Shown here: positions 23,419 through 30,994 of the stretch, piece after piece
How positions within the stretch are numbered: the first letter of the stretch is position 1
Layout of the letters: each line of letters opens with the position of its first letter
Translations under genes and position numbers: made by a program
Source of the DNA: Methanobacteriota archaeon
Lineage (GTDB): Archaea > Halobacteriota > Methanomicrobia > Methanomicrobiales > Methanoculleaceae
DNA length: 52,713 nt
Assembly: GCA_030446015.1 (NCBI GenBank)
Contig: JASUSO010000005.1
Location: 1 to 52,713 of the forward strand
Direction of reading: 5' to 3'
Notes under the pieces: model-generated
The model's database searches: none
Told to the model about the DNA's origin: nothing
Seen by the model: only the letters and a program-made list of their open reading frames with translations

Positions 23419-24147
23419 ATGAATGACCGGAATCTCAAACCATCGGTAAAAGACTGTATCGACGACCTGATCGAGATCTGCGACTTTGCAGAACTCTACC
23501 GCACGTATGCGTGGAAGCGGGATCGCTGGCAGAGCGGCTTCCCTGACATCTGCCGGCTTGAGCGTGAGATCGGTGACGCGGCAAGAACCGGAACGCTCTC
23601 CGAGGAACACCTGAAGGCGATCGCGCGGTGGGGCGGGTTGCCGAACATCGAGCGGATCCGGGCTCCTGCTCCGATCCGGATCGCCCTCTTTGAGGATGGA
23701 AAGGTTGCCCGATGGGCGCGGGAGAGCCCGGAGAACGCTATCCGTGTACTTGGCGGCCAGATCCGGGGGTTTGGCCCCACTTATACCAGCAAGCTCCTGC
23801 GGTTCGCAGCGCCGGAACTTTTTGGAGCGATCGACACCCGGATTGTCCGGGTCTTCGGTGCGGGGGACACCGCCCACCTGCACCTCCTCGACCTGACCGC
23901 AACACCCGTCGATGGGCGCTGGGCGATCCTCTCCGGCCAACAGGGCTGGCCGGAAGAATACGGCACATGGACCGCCATCCTGACCTACGCAGCAGCAGAG
24001 CTCAATGCAGCAGGCCAACCATGCCCGCATCCCGAAGCGATCATCAAAGCAGGACTTCGCGAGCGCGGGATCTGGCTGAACGCCGATGTGGAGATGGCAA
24101 TCTTTAATTATGCCTCGGGGAAAATCCAGAACATAAGGAGGGAGTGA
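23419..24147 (+). CDS. Helix-hairpin-helix protein, OGG-fold-like, unknown function
   Basis: 242 residues. The recognisable part is GGQIRGFGPTYTSKLLRFAA (about 116-135) followed by IDTRIVRVFG. This resembles the helix-hairpin-helix plus downstream acidic residue of OGG-fold DNA glycosylase-like proteins, where the segment is usually GxGPxxxSKLLxF ... xDSRV. The N-terminus has WKRDRWQSGFPDICRLEREI. No lyase-type catalytic lysine is evident. The start at 23419 is preceded by CACGAGG; an in-frame GTG at 23359 is less likely. It lies 1 nt before the TPR gene, so they are translationally coupled. DNA binding is inferred; the reaction is unknown. Confidence 0.6.
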   Translation: MNDRNLKPSVKDCIDDLIEICDFAELYRTYAWKRDRWQSGFPDICRLEREIGDAARTGTLSEEHLKAIARWGGLPNIERIRAPAPIRIALFEDGKVARWARESPENAIRVLGGQIRGFGPTYTSKLLRFAAPELFGAIDTRIVRVFGAGDTAHLHLLDLTATPVDGRWAILSGQQGWPEEYGTWTAILTYAAAELNAAGQPCPHPEAIIKAGLRERGIWLNADVEMAIFNYASGKIQNIRRE

Positions 24148-24148
24148 A

Positions 24149-25495
24149 ATGGATACCCCTGAAGACCGCTCACGGGAAGCAAACAAACTGAGAAAGAACG
24201 GAATGTATAAGGATGCCCTGAAGATCTATCGTGAACTCTGGGACGGCCAGCACTACAACGAATATACTGCTGCAGGCCTGCTGCACTGTCTCCGGAAACT
24301 GCACCGCCTCGACGAGGCGATGACCTTCGCCGACGATATCGCCGCGCGTTACCCCGATCACAACTGGGTAAACCTGGAGGTCGTATGGGCATACGTCGAC
24401 TACGTCAAGGGGATGGCAGAGAATGGGGCATCTGTCCCGGTGCTCCATGCCTGCGGAGAGAAGGCCCTCTCCAGAAACCCGCCCCAACAGGCGGTAAACC
24501 ATATTGCCTTCGCCATTATGGGGCCGGCAAAGAAGGCCAAAGACTGGAATATGCTGACAGCATGGATGTCCCGGGTCGATCCGTCGCTGCTCAGCCCGGC
24601 GGGGATGAAACTCCCCGATGGAAAAGAAGGCTGGAGTTACCTTGCCCGCTGGTATCACTACCGGAACCTGGGGCTCATCAGCACCGGGCGCGCGCAAGAA
24701 GCCCTTCCCCTCTGCCGTGAAGCGGTCGAGAAGTTCCCCAACCAGTACAAATTCTTTGCATACGACCTCGCCAAAGCGTATGCAGGCATCGGCGAGTACG
24801 AAAAGGCGGCAGAAACGTTTGACGAACTCTGCCGGAACGCCCGGCCGGACTCCTACCACCTCTTTGAGTATGGAAAAGTTGTCCACCAGCTCGGCCGTCC
24901 GGAAGAGGCGCTGGCACTGATGGCCCGGGCCGCGAAGGCGGGACAGCGCCCGGAGTACTTGGTCAGATATTTCATGGAGATGGGTGACATCTTCAAGCAG
25001 GTCGGTCGACTGGACGCGGCCCGCGACCACTATACGCTGGCAACGGCCATCCGGATGCGAAACTCATGGTCCGTCCCTCCTGAATTGCAGCAGCGCCTCG
25101 ACGAGAACGCCATCTCTTCGATCGAGGACTCTGTCGAGGAACTCACCTATCGGTGCAGCCGCCACTGGAGCAGTTGCGAAACCGAGCAGGGTTCCATGAC
25201 GGCGCAGTATGAGCGGGAAAAGCCGCTTGCAGAGGGGGTAGTTGGCAGGATCTATCTCGGGCATCCGGAGCGCGAGTACTTCTTCATCAACCCGCCGGAA
25301 GCTGACGGATACATCGGGTTCAAGAATGAACTCACCTGGGCACCGGAGGACCGGAGCCAGGTTATATTCGACGTTGTTCCATCGTTTAACCGGAAGAAGA
25401 ATGAGTGGGCTGCAAAGGCGGTGAACGTCCGGCCGATGGATGAGACTGCAGCAAGACAGAGCGAACTGAAAAGGTGCAGAAACGAGATCAGGTGA
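24149..25495 (+). CDS. TPR protein with C-terminal cold-shock-like domain
   Basis: 448 residues. Helical TPR-type repeats run from about 5 to 290, for example NGMYKDALKIYRELWD, FFAYDLAKAYAGIGEYEKAAETFDELC and YGKVVHQLGRPEEALALMARAA. After a short linker, residues about 370-430 resemble a cold-shock/OB nucleic-acid-binding barrel: GVVGRIYLGHPEREYFFI, then GYIGFKNEL and VIFDVVPS. The design suggests protein binding by the TPR arm and RNA or DNA binding by the tail. It follows the HhH gene with only 1 nt between stop and ATG. Both are divergent from the CARF-like regulator, suggesting one functional unit. Confidence 0.7.
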   Translation: MDTPEDRSREANKLRKNGMYKDALKIYRELWDGQHYNEYTAAGLLHCLRKLHRLDEAMTFADDIAARYPDHNWVNLEVVWAYVDYVKGMAENGASVPVLHACGEKALSRNPPQQAVNHIAFAIMGPAKKAKDWNMLTAWMSRVDPSLLSPAGMKLPDGKEGWSYLARWYHYRNLGLISTGRAQEALPLCREAVEKFPNQYKFFAYDLAKAYAGIGEYEKAAETFDELCRNARPDSYHLFEYGKVVHQLGRPEEALALMARAAKAGQRPEYLVRYFMEMGDIFKQVGRLDAARDHYTLATAIRMRNSWSVPPELQQRLDENAISSIEDSVEELTYRCSRHWSSCETEQGSMTAQYEREKPLAEGVVGRIYLGHPEREYFFINPPEADGYIGFKNELTWAPEDRSQVIFDVVPSFNRKKNEWAAKAVNVRPMDETAARQSELKRCRNEIR

Positions 25496-25536
25496 AGAGA
25501 GGCGCGGTCGGCATGAGGCCTGCACAGCACCAGGAA

Positions 25537-25621
25537 TGCGGGGGAAGGGATTCGAACCCTTGAACTCCTTCGAGACTGGACCCTAAATCCAGCGCCTTTG
25601 ACCTGGCTCGGCAACCCCCGC
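25537..25621 (-). tRNA. tRNA-Leu (anticodon UAG)
   Basis: Minus-strand cloverleaf of 85 nt without encoded CCA. The acceptor GCGGGGG pairs with CCCCCGC followed by discriminator A. The anticodon stem is CTGGA/TCCAG with loop TTTAGGG, giving anticodon TAG (UAG). A long variable arm and the GGTTCGAATCC T-arm follow, as expected for a class II leucine tRNA. A TATA-like GTATAAT on the minus strand at about 25645-25651 sits at the right distance upstream. The gene borders the accessory region and could be an integration target, although no attachment-site duplication was seen. Confidence 0.92.
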
Positions 25622-25948
25622 TCGCATATATGTCGCCGCCTGGAGCATTATACTTGTTCCCCGGCGGCCCGGGCGGTCGCCGGCTCCCCGCAACCCGGGC
25701 ATCCCGGCGCCCGCCGCTCATGAACCCCCGGCACCTGGATATCCGGCATCAACGGAGCGCAACGGCCAAGAATGCGCGCGTGGAAAATTATATTGTTTTT
25801 GGAATATCTTATATGATATACAAAAGTAACCCGGGGGTATCGCCCCTGGGGCGCTCCACCGGTGCATTCCGGCCAAACCATGCCCGAAATGGTAACAACA
25901 AAACCTTTATTGAATAGATTGACCGTATTTTCCAGTAGTTGAGTGATA
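25622..25948. promoter_or_regulatory. Intergenic region with the eha-fwd operon promoter
   Basis: CTTTATTG at about 25905-25912 is the nearest TATA candidate, giving a leader of about 15 nt before the ATG at 25949. An upstream AT-rich stretch contains the inverted repeat ATATC-TTAT-ATGATAT near 25804-25818, a possible operator or second promoter. CCGGGGGTATCGCCCCTGG near 25832-25850 is a GC hairpin. No gene was recognised. Confidence 0.45.
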
Positions 25949-26434
25949 ATGCTGGGTGAGTTCCTCCATATCCTGGCGGCGGCCGCTGTCAGCTGGATTC
26001 TCTTCGTAACCGTGGATATTCTCTTCAAATTGCCGGAAACGGGAGGTGTCAGCGGAGCGTCGGCCATCGCGCGCGATATCGAGGCCGGCGGCGGCGCTCT
26101 TGCCGGCGGCACCATGATGGGGAACATCGTCTGCTCCCCAGACGCCTCGGCCGGGACGCTCCTTGCCGCCTGCGGCGTCTACGTCGCCGGCATCCCCGGC
26201 GGGCTCGCCGCGGCCGTGCTGGTCTATATCGGCAACCGGATCTGCCACGACCCCGGCTACGCCGGGACCACCGGCGCCGTCCTCGCCACGTTCGTCATCT
26301 ACGGCTTCACCCAGATCGGGTTCGCCGCAACGGACTTCATCGCGGGCATGGTCATCGCCATCCTCACCATCCAGGGGCTCTCCCACACCCACGCGAGCCG
26401 ACTTCTTGCACGGCTCTGGAGGGTTCGAGAGTGA
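25949..26434 (+). CDS. ehaB: Eha hydrogenase membrane subunit, EhaB-like
   Basis: 161-residue hydrophobic protein with about four to five membrane segments and glycine-rich turns (GGGALAGGTMMGNIVCSPDAS). It is the first gene of the hydrogenase operon. Its size and place before the three ~80-residue subunits match EhaB of the methanogen Eha complex. No separate EhaA-like gene was seen upstream. The assignment rests on order and size more than on motifs. The ATG at 25949 is preferred over an in-frame GTG at 25943. Confidence 0.65.
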   Translation: MLGEFLHILAAAAVSWILFVTVDILFKLPETGGVSGASAIARDIEAGGGALAGGTMMGNIVCSPDASAGTLLAACGVYVAGIPGGLAAAVLVYIGNRICHDPGYAGTTGAVLATFVIYGFTQIGFAATDFIAGMVIAILTIQGLSHTHASRLLARLWRVRE

Positions 26435-26673
26435 TCGCGATCTACGTCGTCGCCGCGATTGCGGTCTTTGCCGTCATCAGGGCGACGATTGAGAGGAACA
26501 CGGGGAGAAAACTCCCCTACGTGAACGTCATGAACTTCGCCGTCGCGGGAGCGGTCGTCCTGCTGCTCGACCACCCCCTCGCCCTCGCCGCGGCCGCGGC
26601 CTACTTCGTCGGCTCGACGCTCGAAGCGAACGCCGTCGCGAGCACCTACGCCGGGGGTGAGCGGCGTGGATGA
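26431..26673 (+). CDS. ehaC: Eha small membrane subunit, EhaC-like
   Basis: 80 residues with two hydrophobic helices (IAIYVVAAIAVFAVI and VMNFAVAGAVVLLL) around GRKLPYVNV. It starts with GTG in a GTGA overlap with the previous stop. Size and position match EhaC, a membrane subunit of the energy-converting hydrogenase. Confidence 0.6.
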   Translation: MIAIYVVAAIAVFAVIRATIERNTGRKLPYVNVMNFAVAGAVVLLLDHPLALAAAAAYFVGSTLEANAVASTYAGGERRG

Positions 26674-26902
26674 GATCCTCGTCCTCCTCTTCGCGGCCGT
26701 GGCGCTCATCGGGGCTCTCGGCACCTACCTCCAGCGGGACCCCTTCAACAAGCTGATCGCGATCGGGATCACCTACGGCGGCGTCCTGCCGTTCATCATC
26801 GACCGCGGTTACCTGGACGTCGCGATCGTCGTCAGCCTGATCATCCCCATCTCGACCATCATCATCCTGCCGCTCATGAGGAGGGATCTCCGTGACACCT
26901 GA
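26657..26902 (+). CDS. ehaD: Eha small membrane subunit, EhaD-like (DUF2108-like)
   Basis: 81 residues, two to three membrane helices, with LGTYLQRDPFNKLIAIGITYGGVLPF resembling the MnhC/NuoK-like small subunits of antiporter-type complexes. GTG at 26657 or 26666 could start it; it overlaps the previous gene by 17 nt or less. The position matches EhaD. Confidence 0.6.
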   Translation: MSGVDEILVLLFAAVALIGALGTYLQRDPFNKLIAIGITYGGVLPFIIDRGYLDVAIVVSLIIPISTIIILPLMRRDLRDT

Positions 26903-27131
26903 GTTCATCCTCGGCTGCATCATCCTTATCATCGGGGTGATCGCCGCCGGGTTCCCGCGCGAGAAGACCTACCTCTCACGGCTGATCAACCTTGAGATCC
27001 CCGCGTTCGGGCTCCTCCTCATCATGCTCGCCTACGACGAGATGCTCGCTCTCATGACGTTCATCGCCGTGACGGCGATCTCGACCTTCGTCCTCATGCG
27101 GGTCATTGAACGCAAGGAGGCGGCACGGTGA
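26892..27131 (+). CDS. ehaE: Eha small membrane subunit, EhaE-like
   Basis: 79 residues with three hydrophobic segments and the conserved-looking REKTYLSRLINLEIPAFG loop, which recalls NuoK/MrpC-type subunits. GTG start overlapping the upstream gene by 11 nt. Assigned by order and length. Confidence 0.6.
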   Translation: MTPEFILGCIILIIGVIAAGFPREKTYLSRLINLEIPAFGLLLIMLAYDEMLALMTFIAVTAISTFVLMRVIERKEAAR

Positions 27132-27592
27132 CACCCCACCGCTCGATCATCACCCGGATATCCGCGACGATCTCACGGGTCGAGAACCTTACTGGGCTGT
27201 ATGCGCTCCTCTTCGTGATCGTGCTCGTCTTCGGCCTCATCACCCTGCCGTCCATCTCCTACCACGAGGACCCGCTCTACCCAAAGACCCTCGACCCGGC
27301 AAGCCCCCTTGACCCCTACGACCGGGGCGGCGTGCCGTTCGGGACCACCCCGGTGAAGTCGCAGTACCCGGAGAACTCCCCCTACGCCGGCTACGTGACC
27401 GCCTACCTATCACCGTTCAGCCAGTGGCTCGCCGACACCACCCTCCATATGGGGACGACGATCGTCGCCCACCCCGGCGGCATCATCGATGAGATCCTCT
27501 ACAACACCCGGGGGTTCGATACGGTCGTCGAGACGAGCATCCTCTTTGTAGCGTTTGCGATCGCGAGTTATCTCTTCCGGAGGGATGACTGA
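27128..27592 (+). CDS. ehaF: Eha membrane subunit, EhaF-like
   Basis: 154 residues with a helix near 19-40, a long polar loop (YHEDPLYPKTLDPASPLDPY) probably outside the membrane, and C-terminal helices ending ASYLFRRDD. The layout resembles the MrpB/MbhE-type spacer subunits. GTGA overlap with ehaE and a one-base overlap with ehaG show translational coupling. Assigned by order and size. Confidence 0.6.
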   Translation: MTPHRSIITRISATISRVENLTGLYALLFVIVLVFGLITLPSISYHEDPLYPKTLDPASPLDPYDRGGVPFGTTPVKSQYPENSPYAGYVTAYLSPFSQWLADTTLHMGTTIVAHPGGIIDEILYNTRGFDTVVETSILFVAFAIASYLFRRDD

Positions 27593-28197
27593 TGGACGCC
27601 GTCACCTACTCGATCGGGCTCGCCGTCGCGGTGATCGGGCTCATCATCGGTTTTGCAGCCATCGTCCGGGAGAAAGATGACCTGCACCGGGTCCTCCTCA
27701 CCGACCTTGCGGAGGTCCTCGGGCTCGTCGTGATCGCGCTCATCGCCACCGACCTCGCCGAGGCGCTCATCCTCCCGGGGCTCGTCGTCGGGATATCCGA
27801 ACTGATGGCCGTCTCCGAGGTCTACATCGCAAAGGAAGGGCTCAAGGCCCCGGAGGGGCCGGCGTTCCGGCTTGAGGTGATGGACAGCGCCCCGGGCATC
27901 CTTGCCCTGATCCTGGTCGCCTACGGCATCGTCCTCTCGGGGTTCACTGGCGGAGCGGTCGCCGCGGTCGGCGTGGTCTTCTACTTCATGTGCCGCGGGC
28001 ATGCCGAGCAGTTCGAGTTGATCGAGACCGCAAGCGGCTACGCGTGGGCGATCTGGATCGCGGCGTTCTTCGTCTTCATGTTCCTCCCGCAGTACTGGTT
28101 CTTCGGGGTGATGATGGCGGGCGGCGCGATCCTCCTCAAAGTGATGGCGAAGATGTCCCTCGTCGGGACGATGCGGCGAGGTGGTCCGGATGTTTAA
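27592..28197 (+). CDS. ehaG: Eha membrane subunit, EhaG-like
   Basis: 201 residues, five to six membrane helices, with an internal helix carrying acidic residues (LTDLAEVLGLVVIALIATDLAEALILPG) that could take part in ion movement. ATG overlaps the ehaF stop. Size and position fit EhaG. Confidence 0.6.
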   Translation: MDAVTYSIGLAVAVIGLIIGFAAIVREKDDLHRVLLTDLAEVLGLVVIALIATDLAEALILPGLVVGISELMAVSEVYIAKEGLKAPEGPAFRLEVMDSAPGILALILVAYGIVLSGFTGGAVAAVGVVFYFMCRGHAEQFELIETASGYAWAIWIAAFFVFMFLPQYWFFGVMMAGGAILLKVMAKMSLVGTMRRGGPDV

Positions 28198-28858
28198 CCT
28201 CCCCAACCCCCAGATCGGCGGGCCGGAACTCTTCGTGCTGGAGTTCGGCGACATCGTCGCCTACTTCAGCCCCTACACGACGGTGCTCTTCGCCTTCGCC
28301 CTCCTCTTCACGATCTTCGTCATCGTGAGCCGCCCGGAGCGGCAGGTGGACATCGCGTTCGGCGGCGACGCCTACTACACGAAAGAGGTCGAGCCCGGCC
28401 TCCTGCGGTTCCAGCGGTTCATGGCGATCGCCTGCGGGCTCGCCACGCTCGGGGCGATGGTGACCGGGGACGTCTTCAACTTCACCCTCTTCGCTTCGCT
28501 TGTCGGGATCACGAACATCGGCATCGTCGCGGCCTACCGGAACCGGCACGTCTTGAACGCCGCGTTCCAGTACGGCATCGTCGCGATGCTCGCCACCATC
28601 CCGCTCTTCGGCGGCGCGGCGATCGTCGTCGCGAGCACCGGCACGCTGAGCATGTGGGAGCTCTTCACCACCGCGGTGACGGTCCCCCTCATCGCGAAAG
28701 CGTTCCTGGTCCTCGGCGTCATGGGGGAGGGCATGGCGCCGTTCTACATCGCAAAGGCGGAGATCACGAGGGCGCAGGGGGCGCCGTTCATCCTGATGGT
28801 CCACGTCAGCTCGCTCCTCCTCTTCCTGCGCGTGATGGAGATCGTCATATCGATGTGA
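28190..28858 (+). CDS. ehaH: Eha membrane subunit, EhaH-like (antiporter-like fragment)
   Basis: 222 residues. Hydrophobic, with a conserved-looking proton-translocation segment: MGEGMAPFYIAKAEITRAQG resembles the GxxPFHxWxPxAxxxAP helix of NuoL/M/N subunits. It probably forms part of the ion-pumping arm. The ATG at 28190 overlaps the ehaG stop; an in-frame GTG at 28181 is an alternative. Confidence 0.65.
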   Translation: MFNLPNPQIGGPELFVLEFGDIVAYFSPYTTVLFAFALLFTIFVIVSRPERQVDIAFGGDAYYTKEVEPGLLRFQRFMAIACGLATLGAMVTGDVFNFTLFASLVGITNIGIVAAYRNRHVLNAAFQYGIVAMLATIPLFGGAAIVVASTGTLSMWELFTTAVTVPLIAKAFLVLGVMGEGMAPFYIAKAEITRAQGAPFILMVHVSSLLLFLRVMEIVISM

Positions 28859-28863
28859 TTGCC

Positions 28864-29067
28864 ATGAAGAAACGGACTGCACTGATTGTCGGGCTTGCCG
28901 CGGGCGTCATCGCGGCGGCGGCCGGGGTCCTTGCCGCCCTCGGCTTCCTTCCGGCCATTGCCGCGGAGCTCGTCGCGGTCGTCGCGTTCCCGGCTTTCGT
29001 CATCTTCATCGCACTGTGGTGGAACGCAAAATCCGGAGAAGAAGACATCCCGTTCATAGGATACTGA
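28864..29067 (+). CDS. ehaI: Eha small membrane subunit, EhaI-like
   Basis: 67 residues with two helices (ALIVGLAAGVIAAAAGVLAAL and ELVAVVAFPAFVIFIALWW) and a short polar tail. It begins 5 nt after ehaH and ends 1 nt before ehaJ. Size and order match EhaI. Confidence 0.6.
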   Translation: MKKRTALIVGLAAGVIAAAAGVLAALGFLPAIAAELVAVVAFPAFVIFIALWWNAKSGEEDIPFIGY

Positions 29068-29068
29068 C

Positions 29069-29914
29069 ATGATCGAATACCTGCTCTTTGCCACCTTCGT
29101 CGGCCTGCTCTTCCACGGCATCCACCGGAAAGTCATCGCGAGAGTCCAGGGACGGCCGGGACCGCCGATCTGGCAGGAGATCCTGCACACCCTGAAGTTC
29201 TCCTTCAAACAGACCTGGATCCCGAAGACGGCCAGCCAGGCGCTCTACGTCGGGATCGTCTTCGTCGCCATCGCCATCTGGAGCGGAGCCCTCGTCGTCC
29301 TCCTCACGGGAGGGAGCATCCTCCTCCTCTTCGGGGTCTACCTCCTCCACAAGATCGTGGAGCACGGGATGGGGCTCTCGACGGGTTCGCCCTACACGAA
29401 GTTCGGGGCGATCCGGTCGGTCATCTCGGCGGCGTCGGAGCTGCCGCTCCTCGTCACCGTCGTCGCGATCTACTTCTTCACCCGATCGCTCTCGATCGCG
29501 GATATCGCGGCCTACCAGGCGGCGAACGGCCCGCTCCTCATCATCGCGTTCCCGGCGGCCGCGGCGATGTACCTCGTGATCCTCTCCAAGATGCACTACG
29601 GCCCCTTCTCGATCATCGAGGCGAAGGAGATCGTGAGCGGGAACCTGACCGAGCACTTCGGGGTCTGGCGTGCCGGGATCGAGGTGGCGTACGCCCTCAA
29701 GACCTACGTCCTCCTCTACGCGTTCGTCCTCATCTTCATCGGGGCGCTGCCGTTCTGGCTGACGCTGCTTGCGATGCTCGTCGTCCTCGTCTCGCTCTCG
29801 TTCGTCTGCGCCGTCACCCCCATGCTCTCGCCCTACGACACCGTGACGATACAGAGCCTGGCGACGGGCGCACTCGTCGTCTACATCATCGTCCTCGGGG
29901 TGGTGATGGGATGA
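29069..29914 (+). CDS. ehaJ: Eha membrane anchor subunit, EhaJ-like (NuoH family)
   Basis: 281 residues, about seven to eight helices. The N-terminal HRKVIARVQGRPGPP (about 19-33) is the NuoH-type signature RKxxARxQxRxGP, and FSIIEAKEIVSGNLTEHFG is the matching conserved cytoplasmic loop with acidic residues. It anchors the NiFe module in the membrane and forms the quinone-site-like channel region used for energy coupling. Confidence 0.85.
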   Translation: MIEYLLFATFVGLLFHGIHRKVIARVQGRPGPPIWQEILHTLKFSFKQTWIPKTASQALYVGIVFVAIAIWSGALVVLLTGGSILLLFGVYLLHKIVEHGMGLSTGSPYTKFGAIRSVISAASELPLLVTVVAIYFFTRSLSIADIAAYQAANGPLLIIAFPAAAAMYLVILSKMHYGPFSIIEAKEIVSGNLTEHFGVWRAGIEVAYALKTYVLLYAFVLIFIGALPFWLTLLAMLVVLVSLSFVCAVTPMLSPYDTVTIQSLATGALVVYIIVLGVVMG

Positions 29915-30162
29915 GCATGCTCCGGCTCATGATCACCGCGGGGGCGGTCTTCTACGTCGGGGTCTTCCTCGTCCAGGCCGCCCGGAACGGGAGCGTAATC
30001 GAACAGACGGTCGCGGGCGTCATCCTCCTCGCCGTCGCCACGGCGCTGACCTGGATGCGGGACGAACACACCCTGAAACGCTCCGAGATGGTGCTGCTCT
30101 GGGTGATGGTGCTCGGGTTCCTCGCCTACGCGGCGGCGCACGCGCTGGGGGTGATCGCGTGA
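29911..30162 (+). CDS. Eha small membrane subunit (EhaK or EhaL)
   Basis: 83 residues with three hydrophobic segments and a central MRDEHTLKRSEM loop. It overlaps ehaJ (ATGA) and ehaM (GTGA). In the canonical order EhaK and EhaL lie here; only one such gene is present, and its place directly before ehaM suggests EhaL (DUF2104-like). Confidence 0.55.
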   Translation: MSMLRLMITAGAVFYVGVFLVQAARNGSVIEQTVAGVILLAVATALTWMRDEHTLKRSEMVLLWVMVLGFLAYAAAHALGVIA

Positions 30163-30542
30163 AGTTCCTCTACGAAAAAGACCTCCGGCAGATGAAGTAC
30201 ACCATCCTGACGAGCATGCGGCACGACGAGACCGTCCGTGCGATTGCAGCGCGCCTCGGGATGAGCGATGCAAAATTGCGGATGGTGCTGATCCGGCGGT
30301 TCGACATGTCCCTGCTCGAGAACATCGAGTCCCGGTGGCAGATGGGGCAGCAGCACGCGGACGACGGCGACCCGGTCGCGGCAGAACTCGGCTGCGACCT
30401 CTTCACCCGGTTCATCCCCCTCGTGGATAGAGAGACAATGCAGACGATCTACAGCGAAACAACAGCAATGACGCAAGAGATGCCCTTTGAAGAGGCGGTC
30501 GCGAGAGGAAAAGAGCGGGTCCGGGAGGCGGTCCTCTCATGA
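30159..30542 (+). CDS. ehaM: Eha soluble subunit EhaM (DUF1959)
   Basis: 127 residues, soluble and helical, with no membrane segment. It sits just before the small hydrogenase subunit, where DUF1959 (EhaM) is found in other methanogens. RHDETVRAIAARLGMSD reads like a small helical bundle. Its function in the complex is not established. GTG start overlaps the preceding stop. Confidence 0.7.
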   Translation: MKFLYEKDLRQMKYTILTSMRHDETVRAIAARLGMSDAKLRMVLIRRFDMSLLENIESRWQMGQQHADDGDPVAAELGCDLFTRFIPLVDRETMQTIYSETTAMTQEMPFEEAVARGKERVREAVLS

Positions 30543-30994
30543 GCATCCTCCAGAAGATCAAGAACACCGTCCGGTCCCGGTCGATCCACGTCAGTTACGT
30601 CGATGTCGGGTCGTGCAACGGCTGCGACATCGAGGTGCTCGCCTGCCTCGCGCCGCGCTACGACATCGAGCAGTACGGGATCTACGTCCACAACAACCCG
30701 CGGGAGGCCGACGTCCTCTTGGTGATCGGGTCCGTCACCCCCCAGTGGGTCGACAAACTCCGCGATATCTGGGAGAAGATCCCGGAACCGAAGGTTGCCG
30801 TCGCCATCGGCAACTGCCCCATATCGGGGTGTGTCTATGCCCGGAAGGGTACCTTGACGAGTCCGCCCGTCGAGAAGTACATACCGATAGCCGCACAGGT
30901 GCCGGGCTGCCCGCCCCGTCCTACTGAGATACTCTCTGCCATCCTCTCGGTCGCGCCGCTGATATTCAAGGACTACGAGGAGAAACAGCCATGA
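30539..30994 (+). CDS. ehaN: Eha [NiFe]-hydrogenase small subunit EhaN
   Basis: 151 residues, NuoB-like. Four ligands for one [4Fe-4S] cluster are visible: CNGC in VGSCNGCDIEVLACL (about residues 23-26), the cysteine in GNCPISGCVY, and VPGCPPRP. It passes electrons between the NiFe site in EhaO and the ferredoxin subunits. It overlaps ehaM and ehaO by 4 nt each. Confidence 0.9.
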   Translation: MSILQKIKNTVRSRSIHVSYVDVGSCNGCDIEVLACLAPRYDIEQYGIYVHNNPREADVLLVIGSVTPQWVDKLRDIWEKIPEPKVAVAIGNCPISGCVYARKGTLTSPPVEKYIPIAAQVPGCPPRPTEILSAILSVAPLIFKDYEEKQP

